Position numbers and translations under genes: made by a program. The notes below the pieces were generated by a model. The model did not search any database. It worked only from the letters and a program-made list of their open reading frames with translations, and had not been told where the DNA came from. A DNA stretch of 64,000 nucleotides, taken from Protonemura montana (lineage: Eukaryota; Arthropoda; Insecta; Plecoptera; Nemouridae). This document shows positions 37,422 to 50,444 of the stretch, one piece after another (within the stretch, counting starts at the first letter, position 1; each line of letters begins with the position of its first letter). The stretch lies in assembly GCA_947568835.1 (NCBI GenBank), contig OX387605.1, positions 12,404,418-12,468,417 on the forward strand, read 5' to 3'.

Positions 37422-38073
37422 TAAAATGTATTTGCTTTGTGGATTGCGTTCAGGGGCAACGTGTTAATCTGCCTACATAGTATTAATTGCCATAAAATAC
37501 TGACGGTATTTCGGGTATTTTGAAGTTTGACATGCATAATACCTCTTAATTAATTTAAGATCAACCCATTTCTACGAATTTGAGGTCCAAAACGAGATTT
37601 TTGCTCTGCGGGCTGCGTTCAGGAGTATCCTGTTAATCTGCGCACGTAGTACTAATTTTAATGTAATAATTACTCGCTTTTCGGGTAACTAGAACCTTTG
37701 CTTTACAAGCACCTCTCAAAAAGTACAGGAATTGAAGACCTATATTCTAATTAAACTGTAGTTTTTGTTCTGCGGCTGCATTCAGGAGTCGTTTATTTTA
37801 TACACTTTTTAATGTTATTAGTCGCTGTTAAAAGGTACTTGGAAAAGAAATAGTATTGTTACCCATCATGTTCATAAACCAGAAAAGCTTTGAAATGGAA
37901 GTTGAAGTGATTCTGGGAATTTGAGTTTCCTAATTTGCTTCCATGTCTGCGTTCTGGGCCAGAGGTTAAAACAAATTAACCTGTACTGAGCTTATGCAAC
38001 GCTTATAAACAAAATCCATTTTCCTCGAATTTTAGGTAAATTTGCTCTGCGGGCTGCATTTAGGGGTAGAATG
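37301..38073. repeat. diverged tandem array, five to six units of about 130-170 bp
   Basis: Unit heads with the pattern GCTCTGCGGGCTGCGTTYAGGRG occur at 37301, 37434, 37603, 37767 and 38044, with a probable decayed head near 37937. Units two and three also share a downstream block, TGTTAATCTGC followed by AC.TAGTA.TAATT. The spacings (133, 169, 164, about 170, about 107) and the divergence indicate an old satellite-like array or an array inside a mobile element. The head repeats are the conserved part; the rest of each unit has drifted strongly. Confidence 0.75.
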
Positions 38074-40025
38074 TCGTCGGACAGTTTAGTTTGATAGTGA
38101 TAGTGATGGTAGGTAATTGAAAAGCAAGAAAAATCGCATAAGAAAGTGGAATTCAGTTAATCCGCGGAAAAGAAATATATCGAACTTTCGAGAGTAACAC
38201 CTTGAATCCGCAGCTCCACCTAATAATCGGTAGTACAGCGATTTAAATACAAATTCAAATAAAATTAGATTAAAGGCGTTTCAGCCCGGCTTTATAGATC
38301 AAAAATTAAAACGACCGTGCCAAATTTTGTAATGCCCAGTGCTAAAATTTTCTTAACTCCTAGAAAAATTGGGAGTTAAATCAATTGCCATGGCAAAAAC
38401 CAATCACAAGCAGTGAAAGTCAGCCGTTGCTGAGAGTTAGGAGCTTAACTCAGAGTCGGTACATAAAGAAAAAACCGGGCATTCCTACTGTAAATAGAAA
38501 TATATAATATCGTAAAAATAATAATATCTTAGGTTGAAAACGACTCAAATTTTTGTAATAAATACGTACGAAGACCGAGGTCGTGGTAAAAACCTAATAA
38601 CCACTAAACTTGCTCATCAACTACATTGCGTCCAACTGTCCAGATATCTGGCAAAACTTGGTTAGCGTGACAATAACGTAGACGTTGCAGAAATCCTGGT
38701 GAGGCACGGTGGAGCAGAGAACTGGCGACAAATGCAGGTTGCTGCACGACCTACTTGTCTTTGAGACCTTCGCAGACATATCTTTCCCCACAACCTAGTA
38801 GCGTTGGCCAACTTGTCATAATACATAAATTAGCTTCTCGCTACCGGCGGGTTGTTTGTCTAGGACAAAGGTATCATGACACTCTGATGTCGCCCGAAAA
38901 GACACTTGCTTAGTCGATGAGAGGCCTTAACATGTTATACTCTTGCTTATTTGGTGAGCTGATTCAATGGCTGATTCGGGCTCAACATGAGAGAAAATAA
39001 ATTCGTTCTGAAAATGTAGCAAACTTGAGCAAAGTTAAGGAATGTCAGCAGTAATAACAATCGGCATGTCTATTAAATTGGTGGCCGGTTTTTTTTCGGA
39101 ATTGTGAAAAGCCTCCTTCTCAGAAGAAGCGCTTGCGAGTCAAAAGTCCTAGTTCCAAATTGAAAGCGAGAAAGGGAGTGGGAGGAATGATTCGAAATAG
39201 CGATCGGCGCAGCATTATTTTGATCAAAACTTTGGTATGTATATAACCGGACAAAACTATTGCCACTTGGCAAACTTGGCTATACTACTTGGCCATGGAA
39301 AGTTGAGACCGCGTCTTCGGAGGCAACTTGGAAATTGGTATAATTCAATCAGTCAGCCCCGCAAGCCCAAGACAATGCTCTTGGTTAAATCGGGGTCCTG
39401 ATTCGGCAGTGTGGTCTCACCACCTGAGTGTAGGTATATAGTGGCTTCGCTTCCGATTTGCCGAGCCGATTTAATGGAAACAGCACGGGGAAACACAATT
39501 ATGGAAAGCTTCGGCGACACAAATACACGGAGCGCTATGCGCTCCGAAATTGAATCTGCACTTCGCAATTCACAGAGCTAGCAATAGAAAATAATCACAA
39601 TAGCAATTCAAAGCCATCAAAAACACTATAAAGGCTGAATCAAAAAACGCCTCGTCATTTTTCTGAAAACGATTGCCATTATTCAGTCCATCGATTGCTT
39701 CGCGCAAAAGAACATAAATAAGCTCTTTTATCGATGTTGTGATTTCGGTTTTTATCGCATCGGCCGAAAAATTAATGGAATTACAGATCGAAGTGCTTTC
39801 TCCGGCCGGAAGATGCTGATTGATACATGACCTCCAGATTTCTTACGGCCAACTCGCTTCATCTTCATCATCATCAAGAAAGTCGATTACTTCCACCTAT
39901 ACCACACACAAAATCGATCTACCCAATCCGTACCCTGGATCTTTCCGGAACCGTTACAAAACGCAATATAACCCTTAAAAGAAAAAAAAAATCGTCCATT
40001 TCCTCTGCAAATCTCCGGCGCCGGA
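38074..40025. other. 2-kb stretch without a supported gene
   Basis: AT-rich sequence. A minus-strand frame at 39353-39568 and an exon-like piece at 39421-39555 (acceptor gaattgcgaagtgcag, donor GTG|GTGAGA) were considered. The acceptor lacks pyrimidines and the coding composition is ordinary, so neither is called. Confidence 0.3.
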
Positions 40026-40292
40026 ATGATGCATCTTGCACTTACCATCGGAGAGCGCGCCGTCGACCCCGACGAGCAACAACCCGAGAGCAACGAAAAC
40101 ACACGGCACCACACTGTCTACGGAGCGCGCCATCCTCACCAAGCCGCCGGTAGCTGCTTAAGAGATCGCCAACATCGCATTACGCACGCTGTACGATGTC
40201 ACATTCACCCCAACGGTCACCAGTGCACAACACTGAATCAAACGTCTCAGCGTTCACCAACGCTCACACTAAACAACGGCACACAACGATAA
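40026..40292 (+). CDS. possible small ORF, 88 codons, in a CpG-rich region (uncertain)
   Basis: The ATG frame begins MMHLALTIGERAVDPDEQQ and is acidic and polar in its first half, where about 60 percent of codons start with a purine. The second half is His/Thr/Ser-rich and less codon-like. No splice donor of consensus quality lies within it. It sits a few hundred bases upstream of the proposed first exon at 40928 and may simply be part of the CpG-rich upstream region. No family is recognised. Confidence 0.15.
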   Translation: MMHLALTIGERAVDPDEQQPESNENTRHHTVYGARHPHQAAGSCLRDRQHRITHAVRCHIHPNGHQCTTLNQTSQRSPTLTLNNGTQR

Positions 40293-40479
40293 ACCTAAAC
40301 GAGGGTCCACCGGATCTAAGGTAGTTCCGTGGACCGTCCCAGCACGCCAACCATCGCGAAATTAACTCGCTCCTTGCAGTCGTTCAGCTCAGAAATACCT
40401 CTGATCACTTTTAAAATGAAAATAAAAAATGCTCTTACGCGGTAGACCCGCGTTTATTTCCTAACCCCCAACCCGTCGC

Positions 40480-40927
40480 CTGACTCCGGTCCCATGCGTG
40501 GCCAGCACCGACGACACACCAGATAGCACACACCAGCAGGGAGTCACACGCGTACTACGGCGACGGTTCGGCGATGCGACGTCCGGCGACACGGCGGCGG
40601 CAATGACGACGACGCCGCCGTCGACGCAGCATCTGGCCGACGACGAAATCTGTGCGCCACCGCCGTTGCGCGCGCAGCGTCACGTTCAGCGCCGCTGTCT
40701 GCACGCGAGCGCATGTAACGCCGCGGTGTTTTGGGGCTCGACTTCGGAAAGGACAGAGGCACACCTGAATTTCACGCTTGTTGTTTTGTTGGGGGAATTT
40801 GCTCGGTTGAAGGATATTAGCGGGGAATAATCGATAGGCAGCGGGTATTTATTATGCGATTGTGCGTGCAGTAATGGACCGCGCAGGATGATTTCCGTGT
40901 GTTCGAGTGCGTGTACACCTTTTGAAC
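40480..40927 (+). promoter_or_regulatory. candidate CpG-rich promoter and 5' leader
   Basis: The block is rich in CpG (many GACG, GCGC and CGCCG words) and gives way to ordinary sequence right after an ATG that is followed by a strong splice donor (40928-40940). This is the arrangement of a promoter, short leader and split first coding exon. There is no convincing TATA box at the right distance, so initiation would be dispersed or use an initiator. The call depends on the first-exon call. Confidence 0.25.
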
Positions 40928-40934
40928 ATGCCGG
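40928..40934 (+). CDS. candidate first coding exon (ATG CCG G) before a consensus donor
   Basis: The ATG has A at -3 (gaacATGc). After seven coding bases comes CGG|GTGAGT, which matches the donor consensus at every position of the intron side. A first exon carrying only Met-Pro and one base would splice in phase 1. The acceptor at 46925 opens in a phase 1 frame, giving Gly at the junction. Short first coding exons are common in genes with long first introns. The ATG upstream of a donor could also be chance. Confidence 0.22.
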
Positions 40935-43249
40935 GTGAGTCGAACAGAACTTCGTGATTATAGTTCGGTGTTGGTCCGGGTGCGGGTGGGTCGACTGGTT
41001 GGTGGGGATTGCACGCAAGTTTCGCTAGTAATTATTCGCTTCGGTTACATCGGTAATCAGTGTGCAATTTATGGCGGGGTCGGTAGCGTGGATTTGCGAC
41101 GACGAGGAGCGCACCGACCGCGTTTTGTGGGACACTTTGACGCCTTGCGTGGAGTCCTTTGCGCGGATCGTGTTCGAGAGGCTGCCTCATGGCTCGCCGA
41201 ACAGCAGTAAATGCGAATTGATTTCACCTCTTCGTTAAAAAAATGGGTCGGACTAAAAATGAGGAGTTTTCTCTACAAAAAAGATTAACTCTTTCCAAAA
41301 TTCTATTCTAAGAAATGATTAATCGCATTAGGTGTACATTCTCTTTCTGGGCGCGTTTCTTCTAATCCTTGCTCAGCTTATTCCCACTATATCTTAATCT
41401 GCAACAAAAACATTCCGACACTGATAAAATGCTTGCATCGAGCCCCATAGCCGGCTTAAAGAAGCAGCTAAGAGAGCGCCTCTTCGTTTCCTCTTGTCGA
41501 GACCGACGCCGTCCTTAGGTTGTCGCGATGCAGAAACACAGCAAAAAAAACACCTGCTTTCGACACTGTTGTTTACATGCAAAGGACCTGCTGATCACCG
41601 TCCTTGGGTTCGACCGGCGGGAGAGCAAACGACGCAGCATCTCGCAGCATTGTGCCCCAGGAACAAGATTAGTACGACTCGTCGACGACGCGGCAGTCTG
41701 CATTGTTCCCGGCCGATGAATGGGAAGGTAACACGCACGTCAACTGCTCGAGATAAAGCGGCGTCGGGTGTCGCGGCGCTTGTCCAGCGACCGTGAGCTC
41801 GGCGTCGGATTTATCCACGGCGGACCGCAGCGACGACGATATCGCGACGGCAGGCGGAGGCGACGGCGGGGGAACAAATTGAGCGGTGCATGTCACAATG
41901 TCTCGATTGTTTTTGCAGTTCTTTGTTGGTCAGACAAAGGAATTTTAATTCTGTGGAGGCGATCGATCGACGTTCGCGGACCTTTTAGCTGGCTAGCTGT
42001 CCGAAGCCCGGACGAGTTGTTAATGATATTCAGATTTTGGAGAGATATCGAGGCGCGTGGCTATCGGGAAGAATTTCCTCTCGTGCAGATTCAATTCAAA
42101 GCGGATCTAGGATTATGATTGCTCTTCTTAGCTTCACGTGCTTCGTCTTTCTCGAGTGCTTGCTGTCGGAAGAGGCAAATTCGCTTGAATAAAAAAGAGT
42201 GCTCTCCTATTTTAGGAAAACGAATGAACACTCAACATGTACCATCTTACAAAATATAGTGTGTGCACTTACACAAGCAAATAGAATTTCAGGAGGAGAA
42301 AGCAAGCTTTTTTTGTATTCATGCTTATTGTTTGCAAACATGGCAAAGTAATTTTCCCATTTTCTTTCCCATTTGCACCATATAAGGGTTTTCACAGCGA
42401 GCGCTGGAAGCACATAGAGTGCGAGGATGGCACCTCATTCTCGGCAATTGTGCAGATTAATTTCGAAAACGTCCCGCACCAGGCTGCGGCTTGTTGCTAA
42501 GCGACACACGTCCCACTATTTGCAAAACGGTGGCATCACGGGAGAGTGCATTGCAATAACACGACATCTGGGTTCTCCTCATCGCCGTCTCAGGAGGTAA
42601 CATTGAGAAGGGGTGGGTACGCGAGCGGGGGTGCGACAAGATTTTCGCGGCAAAGCGCAAAGAAAAGCAAGAGCATGAAGTGTCACGGGAAGACGAAGCC
42701 ACCCTCGGATCTCGGAACTGGGTTCTTTCGTTTAACGCCGCCATTGTAAACACGATGGCAGCAATTGAAACGATATTATGAAACGCGGAAAGCTGGAGCC
42801 TTGTTTAGTTTCTCTCTAGCGTAACGTCTGATGCACATTCGAGCAAGAAATAAGAATGTGTGCAAACAACTGCAGCATCGACCTGGCGGGAAGTGCAAAC
42901 AATGCGAAAGCCGGCTCTTGTTTTGTCGACACAAAGCGCTCAAGTCACTCGAGGACAAATAGGTACAACGGCAAAGGAAAGAACGGTCGTCTTGAAAGTC
43001 AAGGTGTTTTTCTTGTTGTTTCTCATAAACGTTTTGCCTCACGGCTCCCGTTATCCGAGCTGCTTAAGCCAGGCCGCTCGATCCGATCGGAGCTCCACGA
43101 AAATCGCAGCCAGCAGCGATCACAATGTTTTTCTAGATTGCCTGGAGCAGGGAGGCGAGCCTAGCGCGTAGCAGTGCAGTGCTAGCCAAAGCGAACGACC
43201 TGTTTTAAGACCCTGATGGGGTTTTAACGTCGCAGCCAGTTTTACTTAC

Positions 43250-43374
43250 AGGCCCAGAGAAAAGTTGGCGTCCGATCGTCGCAAAACCGATTCGCACAAC
43301 GAGCCAGTTCCGCCGATTGGTCGTTTTTACGCCCGTCGGCGGAAAATTGAATGGCCGGCGCTCGCATTTCACAC
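43250..43374 (-). CDS. candidate 125-nt internal exon on the minus strand
   Basis: The acceptor cctcgtttttccgtatggcag and the donor CCT|GTAAGT are both strong on the minus strand. Two of three frames are open. The phase 2 to phase 1 reading contains APAIQFSADGRKNDQSAELA and CDDRTPTFLWA. The phase 1 to phase 0 reading contains NWLVVRIGFATIGRQLF. The first reading has more G-starting codons (about a third). Its outgoing phase 1 would fit the exon at 20297-20398, but the two are 23 kb apart and a join is only speculation. No domain is recognised. Confidence 0.25.
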
Positions 43375-45329
43375 CTGCCATACGGAAAAACGAGGATTAC
43401 TGTTTAGTCAGAATACCTGATAGGTAATTTTCTCAGTTCAAATTGCTATTCCTTTTTATGAGAATACGGAGCATACTTCATGGGAATGAAAGTGCCTGAT
43501 TAGGGGTCTATTAAAGGACAAACTCCAGCTTAATACGCGTCATTTAGCACGGCGTGGTCCTGTCACCCTGATAAACAACGAGAGTGGGCGATCAACGGCG
43601 TTGCAACGCCTGAACAGCTCGGGTTTAACGGTTGGAAATACTCCGCGTACACACGCAAACACCCTTGTTAACAGTAACAATTTCATGTAATAAGCTTAGA
43701 CTTGTATTTATGTCTCGGATTATGAAAACTAGGACAAAAATGTCAAGTGGGCTTGTTATTAAAGCTATGTTAGTAATAGCAACGCTTTAATTCAAAATTT
43801 GCAGCCGATATTATATGTGGATTTTAGCCAGCGCAGTTTTTAAAAGCATCCCTTTTTCTCTGCTGCACTGAAAATGTGTGCGATAATTAATCATTTTAAA
43901 ACTCACTGCGGCACGGGTCTTATGTGTACGCTCATGGCATTAATATTTCCCCACTAAATACTCGATAAATGCAGTAGAGGTTCAATCAGCATTGCAGCTT
44001 CATCCAGATCAAAATTGCAACACACGCTATAGCGGAGACAGTGGGACCCTGCTTGGTTTATTTGCAAGGCATGGGCCACTAGCGAGTTCTATAATCATAT
44101 AAGCCGCGGGTTAAATGTCGTCCCAGCAGCCTCTGTTTTCCATAACAACTTGTGCAGCTATTTAATTAAAACGAGCTTATTATTTTTAAGCCACTATCAA
44201 GCGCACTGTTAATTGAGAGTCAAAGGATATTCAAATTTCTTTTAAACGAATCTTCTCATTCGCCTGACAGTCCGGAAAAGGCTCGCCGTTATCGCTAAAT
44301 ATAGATGCGAGCGCCACGTCGGGATTACTCGGAATCCATTAGCTCGGCTCAAGATATCATTGAGTGTACTCGTTCTCTAGGACTGTGTACTTTGCATTGC
44401 TAATATGCACGAGTACTTCATAAAGCAGTTCCTCCTAAGCCAGGTCCGTCGGACCTTCGTATCGACCATTATCTAGTGCACGGGAAGGTCAGGCAAATTC
44501 GGGAAGGTCTCCTGGCCATCACGGTTTGTTTGCTTACAGAGCCTGGCGCGTCCATTCGAGCAGGCGAAAGAGTCTCCCTCGTCCTAGGAATCAGTGCACG
44601 CCGGGCACTAGGTAATAAATAAACATACTAAACATATACGCTCTGCTGCATGCTTGGTATTTACATTGGACAGAGGTGGCAGCATTCTGGGCCAGCAATT
44701 TTGAAAATTGTGTCTATTCAAGATCTCTGGAATATCACTTTGAATGACACGGCGACTTTTGGAATGAAGGAAAACCCCGAATGAGCGTACGACAGCGCCA
44801 AAGTAGTAAGACAGTAACTTGAACATTGCTGGGGAATTGACGTTGCTTATCCTCTGGCGGTTCACGCGAGTTTCAAATCATGACTGGTGTGAAAAACTTC
44901 TGGGAAAGGCAACAGTTATCGATCAAGGCTGCCCAAATAGAAGTATATAAATAATTACGACGCAACCGTTCTAAGGTCTTTTACCACACGCACACCCTTT
45001 TCAGCCAATTCCAATTCAACACTTGTTCGAGACCAATAATCACTGTCGCTAACGTGTTGAATCCAAACTCTCCGCGATTATGCTTGACGACAGCGTTGAC
45101 AAGCCAAGCCATACACTTGGCAGTGGACGCGCCAATATCGCGCGACGCAATCAATAGCTCTCTGGCAACCCTAGACGGCATTCGATCACAAATCATCCTG
45201 CCATCTGAGCCAGAACGCGGCGAAAATTAATGAAGTAAATATCGTCAAACTCATTAATCTCTACGAACGCGCCGTCGACGCCATAGCAACTATTCGGCGT
45301 CCGACTTTTGAAGAATCGCGCCCGGCCAG

Positions 45330-45359
45330 TCCCGTCCCGTCCCATCCCGTCCCGTCCCG
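45330..45359. repeat. (TCCCG)n pentamer repeat
   Basis: Six TCCCG/TCCCA units in a row, in a GC-rich surround. Confidence 0.9.
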
Positions 45360-46924
45360 GCCGTCTTCGTGCTATGCCGAGTGATTGACAGACAGCCTCC
45401 TCTGCCGCCCCCTGGTCGCGCCAAGACGAGAGAGAAGTTAAGGGGAACAGGAAATGAATCTTGAGAACTTAAAGAAAGTCTGGTACGCGAGTTGTGATAT
45501 TAGAAATTTTTCTTAAAGAGCCGTTCTTGCGGGATGAAATAGCTGAATGACATCTGAACATGGATCTATTTCCGTTTAGAAAGTCGATTTGCCTGATCAA
45601 ACACAGTCAAATTGTCACGCGCAGTTGCCGCGTTCATATTGAGAAAAGGTGCATGCTTTTTGGAAGTTTCAATTTTCTCTGCACGCTTGCAAGTCGTCAC
45701 ATTTTAGTGAGCGAGAGGCTGGTTTGTGGCTACAATGGACAGATGAGAATCACCTTGTGATCGATGCAAGAAGGTAGGAAAGTTGTCTCACGCTTCACGC
45801 TTTGCTTCGCCGAGAGAGTGGGCTCACGAGCAGACATATGGTTCATTATACACGGGCCGTAACGAGCTGTTGTCTTGCGACGAACAGAGATTTCCAGCTA
45901 ACGGCGACGTGCATATCTCGATGCCTTGGGGATGCTAGCGGTGGAAGCGGCGGCGGCTCGGCTCGATACAACATTGAGATATGCTAATGCTAAATTCCAA
46001 ATTGAAAGTGGTATCGAAATACAATATTCAAAACTTTCATATTTCATCAGCGCGCGTACGTGAGGGACATAAAGATCGACGGAAAGCCCGCGCCAAAAAT
46101 TATATTTACATATTCAATACGAAACGCGATGCAGCCATTTTTCATAAATTTGATCCTTTATGTTATGAAGTAAAGCTAACTGCTGGGGCAGAGGAAATCG
46201 TCTGCTAAGAAAGTTCGACGCTTGCCCAAATCTTTCACATGACGCAACGGGGGAGAGGGAAGCAAAATCGAAAGTTTCAATCCTAGTCAATTTCGCCCGA
46301 AAGCCCACAACGCGTCACGCAGGCTACAAAGAACGAACAGTGTATTTTTGCGTAAGCGGAGTGTTCCTCTCTTTGAATAAGTGAGGTCGGCTCCTCCACT
46401 GATGTGCTTAAAACTATCACTGCTGGCGGGCGAGTGAATAACTCATGTATGGCGCTCATGCCCGCGATTCGCATGCAAGAGCGAAACTTAATTCGATTAC
46501 CCGCAGCGCGAAGGAGTGAGCCCGTCAGGCGAAGATGAAACATTCAAACGGCGAGAATTCAAACTTCTACTGTGAGTTTTCTCGCGAAACAATGCTCACC
46601 GGCACACAAACTTCCAGACAAATACAGAAATAGGTGCATTACTATTTCATGCGCGCACCGAGCAAAGCACAAGGAAAAAAAAGACACACCTTAACTTAGC
46701 GATAGCATGCTCCCTTAGTCACGGAGTCTGGGGATGGGAATTTAGTGGCCAACAGAGCCGATCGGAAAGCGCGACCAAAAGCGATGTGACGTCGAATGTT
46801 GAGTTCGCTCCTCGTTTTCCGCCCGGATTCCACTAATTTATGCCGCGACGTTTCGGTTATGAAAGCTCAACGCTTGTCCCCAAACTGACTTAACCACTTC
46901 GATCCCCCGAATTGATTCCGTTAG

Positions 46925-47111
46925 GGACCGAAATGCCGATAAATAAGATGCCCTCTCGGGTGGAAACACCTCGCGAAGAAAGTCACGCTAAATACGAAAC
47001 CGAGTCGCGCGGCGCCGAGAAAAGTTTTGATGAGTTTCACTGCCCGTCAAATCGATCATCGGTGGGCCTCTCTTTTACACAATTTCCCTTTCAAAGCGAT
47101 TGCAGATCGGT
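46925..47111 (+). CDS. candidate 187-nt exon of a plus-strand gene
   Basis: A long pyrimidine-rich acceptor (cttcgatcccccgaattgattccgttag) opens a frame of 61 codons ending at GGT|GTGAGA. It is the only frame without a stop; the other two stop within eight codons. The reading is polar and charged, for example MPSRVETPREESHAKYETE, then SRGAEKSFDEF, and about 70 percent of codons in the first 36 start with a purine. It is phase 1 in and phase 2 out. It joins in frame to ATG CCG G at 40928 and onward to 50445. A TGA just past the donor would end the frame if unspliced. The last third (SFTQFPFQSDC) has weaker coding composition. The family is not recognised; it reads like a disordered N-terminal region. 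Confidence 0.3.
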
Positions 47112-50094
47112 GTGAGACCCGAGCAATCAGCGTGCACTCAGACACTGCCAGGCTAGATTCAATAGCCGCGTAATCGAGCGCCTGGTAATTACCCTTGCAC
47201 TATCGACGCCGTTCCCTGCGCGGCTGCTGTGGACGCGACGCCTAGCTCGCGACGCCCAGCGACGCCGAGGACTGCAACAGAAAATGAACGTGATGGCACA
47301 AACAATCGGGCACAGTAGAAGTGAATGCGAACGGATCGTTACCATTTTACGGCGGGCATATTCAAATGCAACAGGGCTTGAAACACTATTTTTAATTATA
47401 ATGTCCGAAATCGGAGTGCCTGCCTTCGGAAAATGGGCCGTTTACCCACAGGCATTCGGGAAAAAAACAGGCTCGATCCAGACTGGGGCTCCTGGACTGA
47501 GATATAATCCTGCTAATAAATTATTGGGTTAACTATAATGTAATTAAATTCGTTTATCAAACAGACGAAGGGGATTAGTTTTTTCCGGAAAAAAAAATCA
47601 CTTGCTTGAGCACAAACAAAAGCGTTAGAGAATATGAAAAGAATTTAAATTAAAGGCTGAATGAATAAAAAGAAGAGACATTGAAGAAGAATAGCTGGAA
47701 CCAGTGCTTGAAGAATGAAAAACCTCGTCTTTGCGAGATCCGCCGAAGAAAATTCGATAAGAAACCGGAACCCTGGTACTCATTATCGTCATACGCAGCA
47801 AGAAATTTACCTACTTCAAGTTGAAATTGACATAAAACACACGCCGAGGAGATTTGGAAATTGACGCTGGAAAAACACGGAAAGTCGTGGAACATAGACC
47901 GTGGACTGTTGGTGGAGGGTGTGGAAGGGAGGGCGACGTACTAGGCAATGCAAATGGCAATGCCAGGCAAACGCTCTTACCCCCGCAAAGCATGGCGTAA
48001 TAACTGCAAGCATAGGCTCCAGAAGACGGGGGGGCTAATTACACAAGACGAGGCAATGAAAAATTCAGACCGCACACTCTGCAGACCACACGGCGTTCTG
48101 TGCTTTGCTGGGCGGCATCGGGTGGGTGGGTGGGGGTAATGACCACAGCGTCACGACGCCGACGTCGCTGGATGCTGTGCTATGCGTGCCGTGTGCGTGC
48201 GTGGGGCTCGTACGCGCTAATCACAGCCTCATGAGTAGCAATGCGTGTCGGGTGCGTGGGGTGTTGGCGAGATTCAAGGATCGTGCGCTGTTTTTTGTTG
48301 TTTTGAAAAGTCCTGAAGCATTAGATGCTGACAGACTTGAAAGTAAAAAAAGAAAAATAATAAACAATGAACAATGAATAGTGAATTTGCGAATATCTTA
48401 CGATAATTTCGCAGATAAAGGAATGTCTGATTTATTTTCTTTCTTTTTTTGCCAAGCGCACAGAAAGGATTTGCAAGACACCTATGGAACTGAGGAAATG
48501 TTTTGAAATTAATGGTGTTGGATAGATGTTAAATTTCTCAGCTTAATCATAACTTTCCAGTTCTACACATCGGTATGATTGCCCTGCACTATTTCCCTTC
48601 ACGTGTGCAATATTAACCTGCAAGCTAAACCAGAAGCTCCGCGTACCTCATCGCCGGGCGAGGTAACTTCCCTCTTCTCATACATCAGCTCTGTTCGCCC
48701 AGCACATGCATGCCTTACCGTCGTGGTTTTTGCTCGGACATGAGAAAATATGACGATTAAAGCAGGCAGCTGCACTCTCAAGATAAAGCAGTATGCGCTT
48801 TCCTGCTACAGTTATGCGGCGAGCATATAGACTATAATGCTCAGAGAACGCAAATTACGAGTCTCGGTCCATATTACACGGAAGGAAAAGTGAGCCGGTG
48901 TACGTGTGAAAAGCGTGGGCTTTTTCGCCAGTGATTTCCGAGTGAAGTAGTCAACGCTTTTCTCGCCCCCTTTTTCCTCCTGACGTTTTCCCGAGGGACG
49001 CGTTGTAAACATGCATGCGCCACCAGACGTCCCAACGATTCCCATTCAATGGCTTCATGCTGGCTAAACCATTATTGTCTGTGTATTTTTGCGCGTAGAT
49101 TTGTAAGCAATGTGCTTTGCTATGGGAATCGAAACAAGAATAATGTCCCATTGTGCGGTGTTAAGTTGACCCAGTTTATTTTTTTGTCCTCCTCTGCGAC
49201 GGATTGAAACGTGGTCCTCGTCGCAGGAAGGTGTGAATGGCAGTGCTAGAAAAGAGAGTCGTGGCATTGTAGGTTGACGCGTTGTGCAGCGAAGAAAGAG
49301 GCACAAGCTCATACAAGATAATTGACTCGGGATCTGGGGAGTTGGTAATCGAGATATTAGACGCGTCTTTAGGAGTCGCGGCGACGGTTACGGCGCCGTT
49401 GCCGTGTTTGATGATGACATAATTCTCAGCGTTTAGTGAAATCATTTTAGGAAGTTCGACAGTGCTAAGGGGCCTAGATGGTGCCTGCGAGAGCTGTGCG
49501 GCTGTTGGTTAAATTAAAGTTGTGTCAATAATTAATCAAGACCGCGATCAGTCAGATTCATTTAAAATGAATCCAAAAGGCGGACACTTTTTTTTTTCTC
49601 CATAAAACAAAGAGCTGGCAAAATGGAAGCGACACTGATGTGAATGCTCCTAATGTTATTCCTAACAACGTGTGTTCAAGTTTCATTTACATACTAAAAA
49701 AAAACGCAGCACGAAACAGTCTCGAAGAACATTAAAACCGTATTTTGGTAAAGAATACTAAAATCCGCCGAGCTGCGTTCAAACTTTCCCAAAGTTGAAA
49801 TTGCCAAAGGAATTCATTTTTATTATTTCACCATCTCGAATACAGCTCAGCCGAACACTCAAGATGCATAATACCAACACCGCCTAACAGTTCTCTACGT
49901 CCCAAACTCGAGCACCACGATACTAACAACATCAAGACCCTACCCCGTCGTCGAGTGTGAGAAACATAATACCTGGTGTATACCGCCGCAGAAGCTGGAC
50001 CATACTGAGAAGAATCCACGCTGATTGATGCTCACTGCAGAGGTCAATGCGATACAATGGCCCCAGCACCATCGATGACGAACGTAGTATAACT

Positions 50095-50175
50095 TATTCT
50101 AGTGGTTGCGGGGAGGAGACGCCTTCGGTTTATACTTTGACCTGACGGTAACTAGTTCGAGCCCCAAGCCCGTGT
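50095..50175 (+). mobile_element. weak tRNA-like (SINE-like) segment
   Basis: An A-box-like word (CTAGTGGTTGCGG, starting 50099) is followed about 55 bases later by a B-box-like AGTTCGAGCCCC (50154-50165). The gap is a little longer than in a tRNA and no acceptor stem pairs, so it is not a tRNA gene. A GGT/GGGT-rich simple repeat follows at 50190-50212, as in some SINE tails. Confidence 0.3.
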
Positions 50176-50189
50176 GTGGGTTAGGGTTT

Positions 50190-50212
50190 TGGTGGTGGGT
50201 GGTGGGTGGTGA
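50190..50212. repeat. (GGTGGGT)n simple repeat
   Basis: Imperfect GGTGGT/GGGTGGT repeat just after the SINE-like segment. Confidence 0.85.
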
Positions 50213-50444
50213 GAGTAGGATGGGATATATCATGACAATGGTCGTGATGTTTTCTACGCGACCTCTCGCGCAGTCCGATCAATAATTCGTCTCCGCGCGC
50301 GGCAATCCGCCGCGAGACGGATGGACAGTGGCAGCATAGCGTTAAGCGCGTCACCTTCTGAAGGTGTGAAGGGCCAACGAGGGTAGCGGGTCGAACGAAA
50401 CGCGAGAGCAATTTCATTAGCGACTTAACTCGATTGTCTTGCAG

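Noticed and set aside
39421-39555. Minus-strand 135-nt exon-like segment, phase 1 to 1
   Set aside because: The acceptor lacks a pyrimidine tract and purine-first codons are only about half.
47811-47993. 60-codon minus-strand frame that looks like a secreted peptide (MLCGGKSVCLALPFALPS)
   Set aside because: No conserved cleavage or processing motifs, no known family, and the length is within chance expectation.
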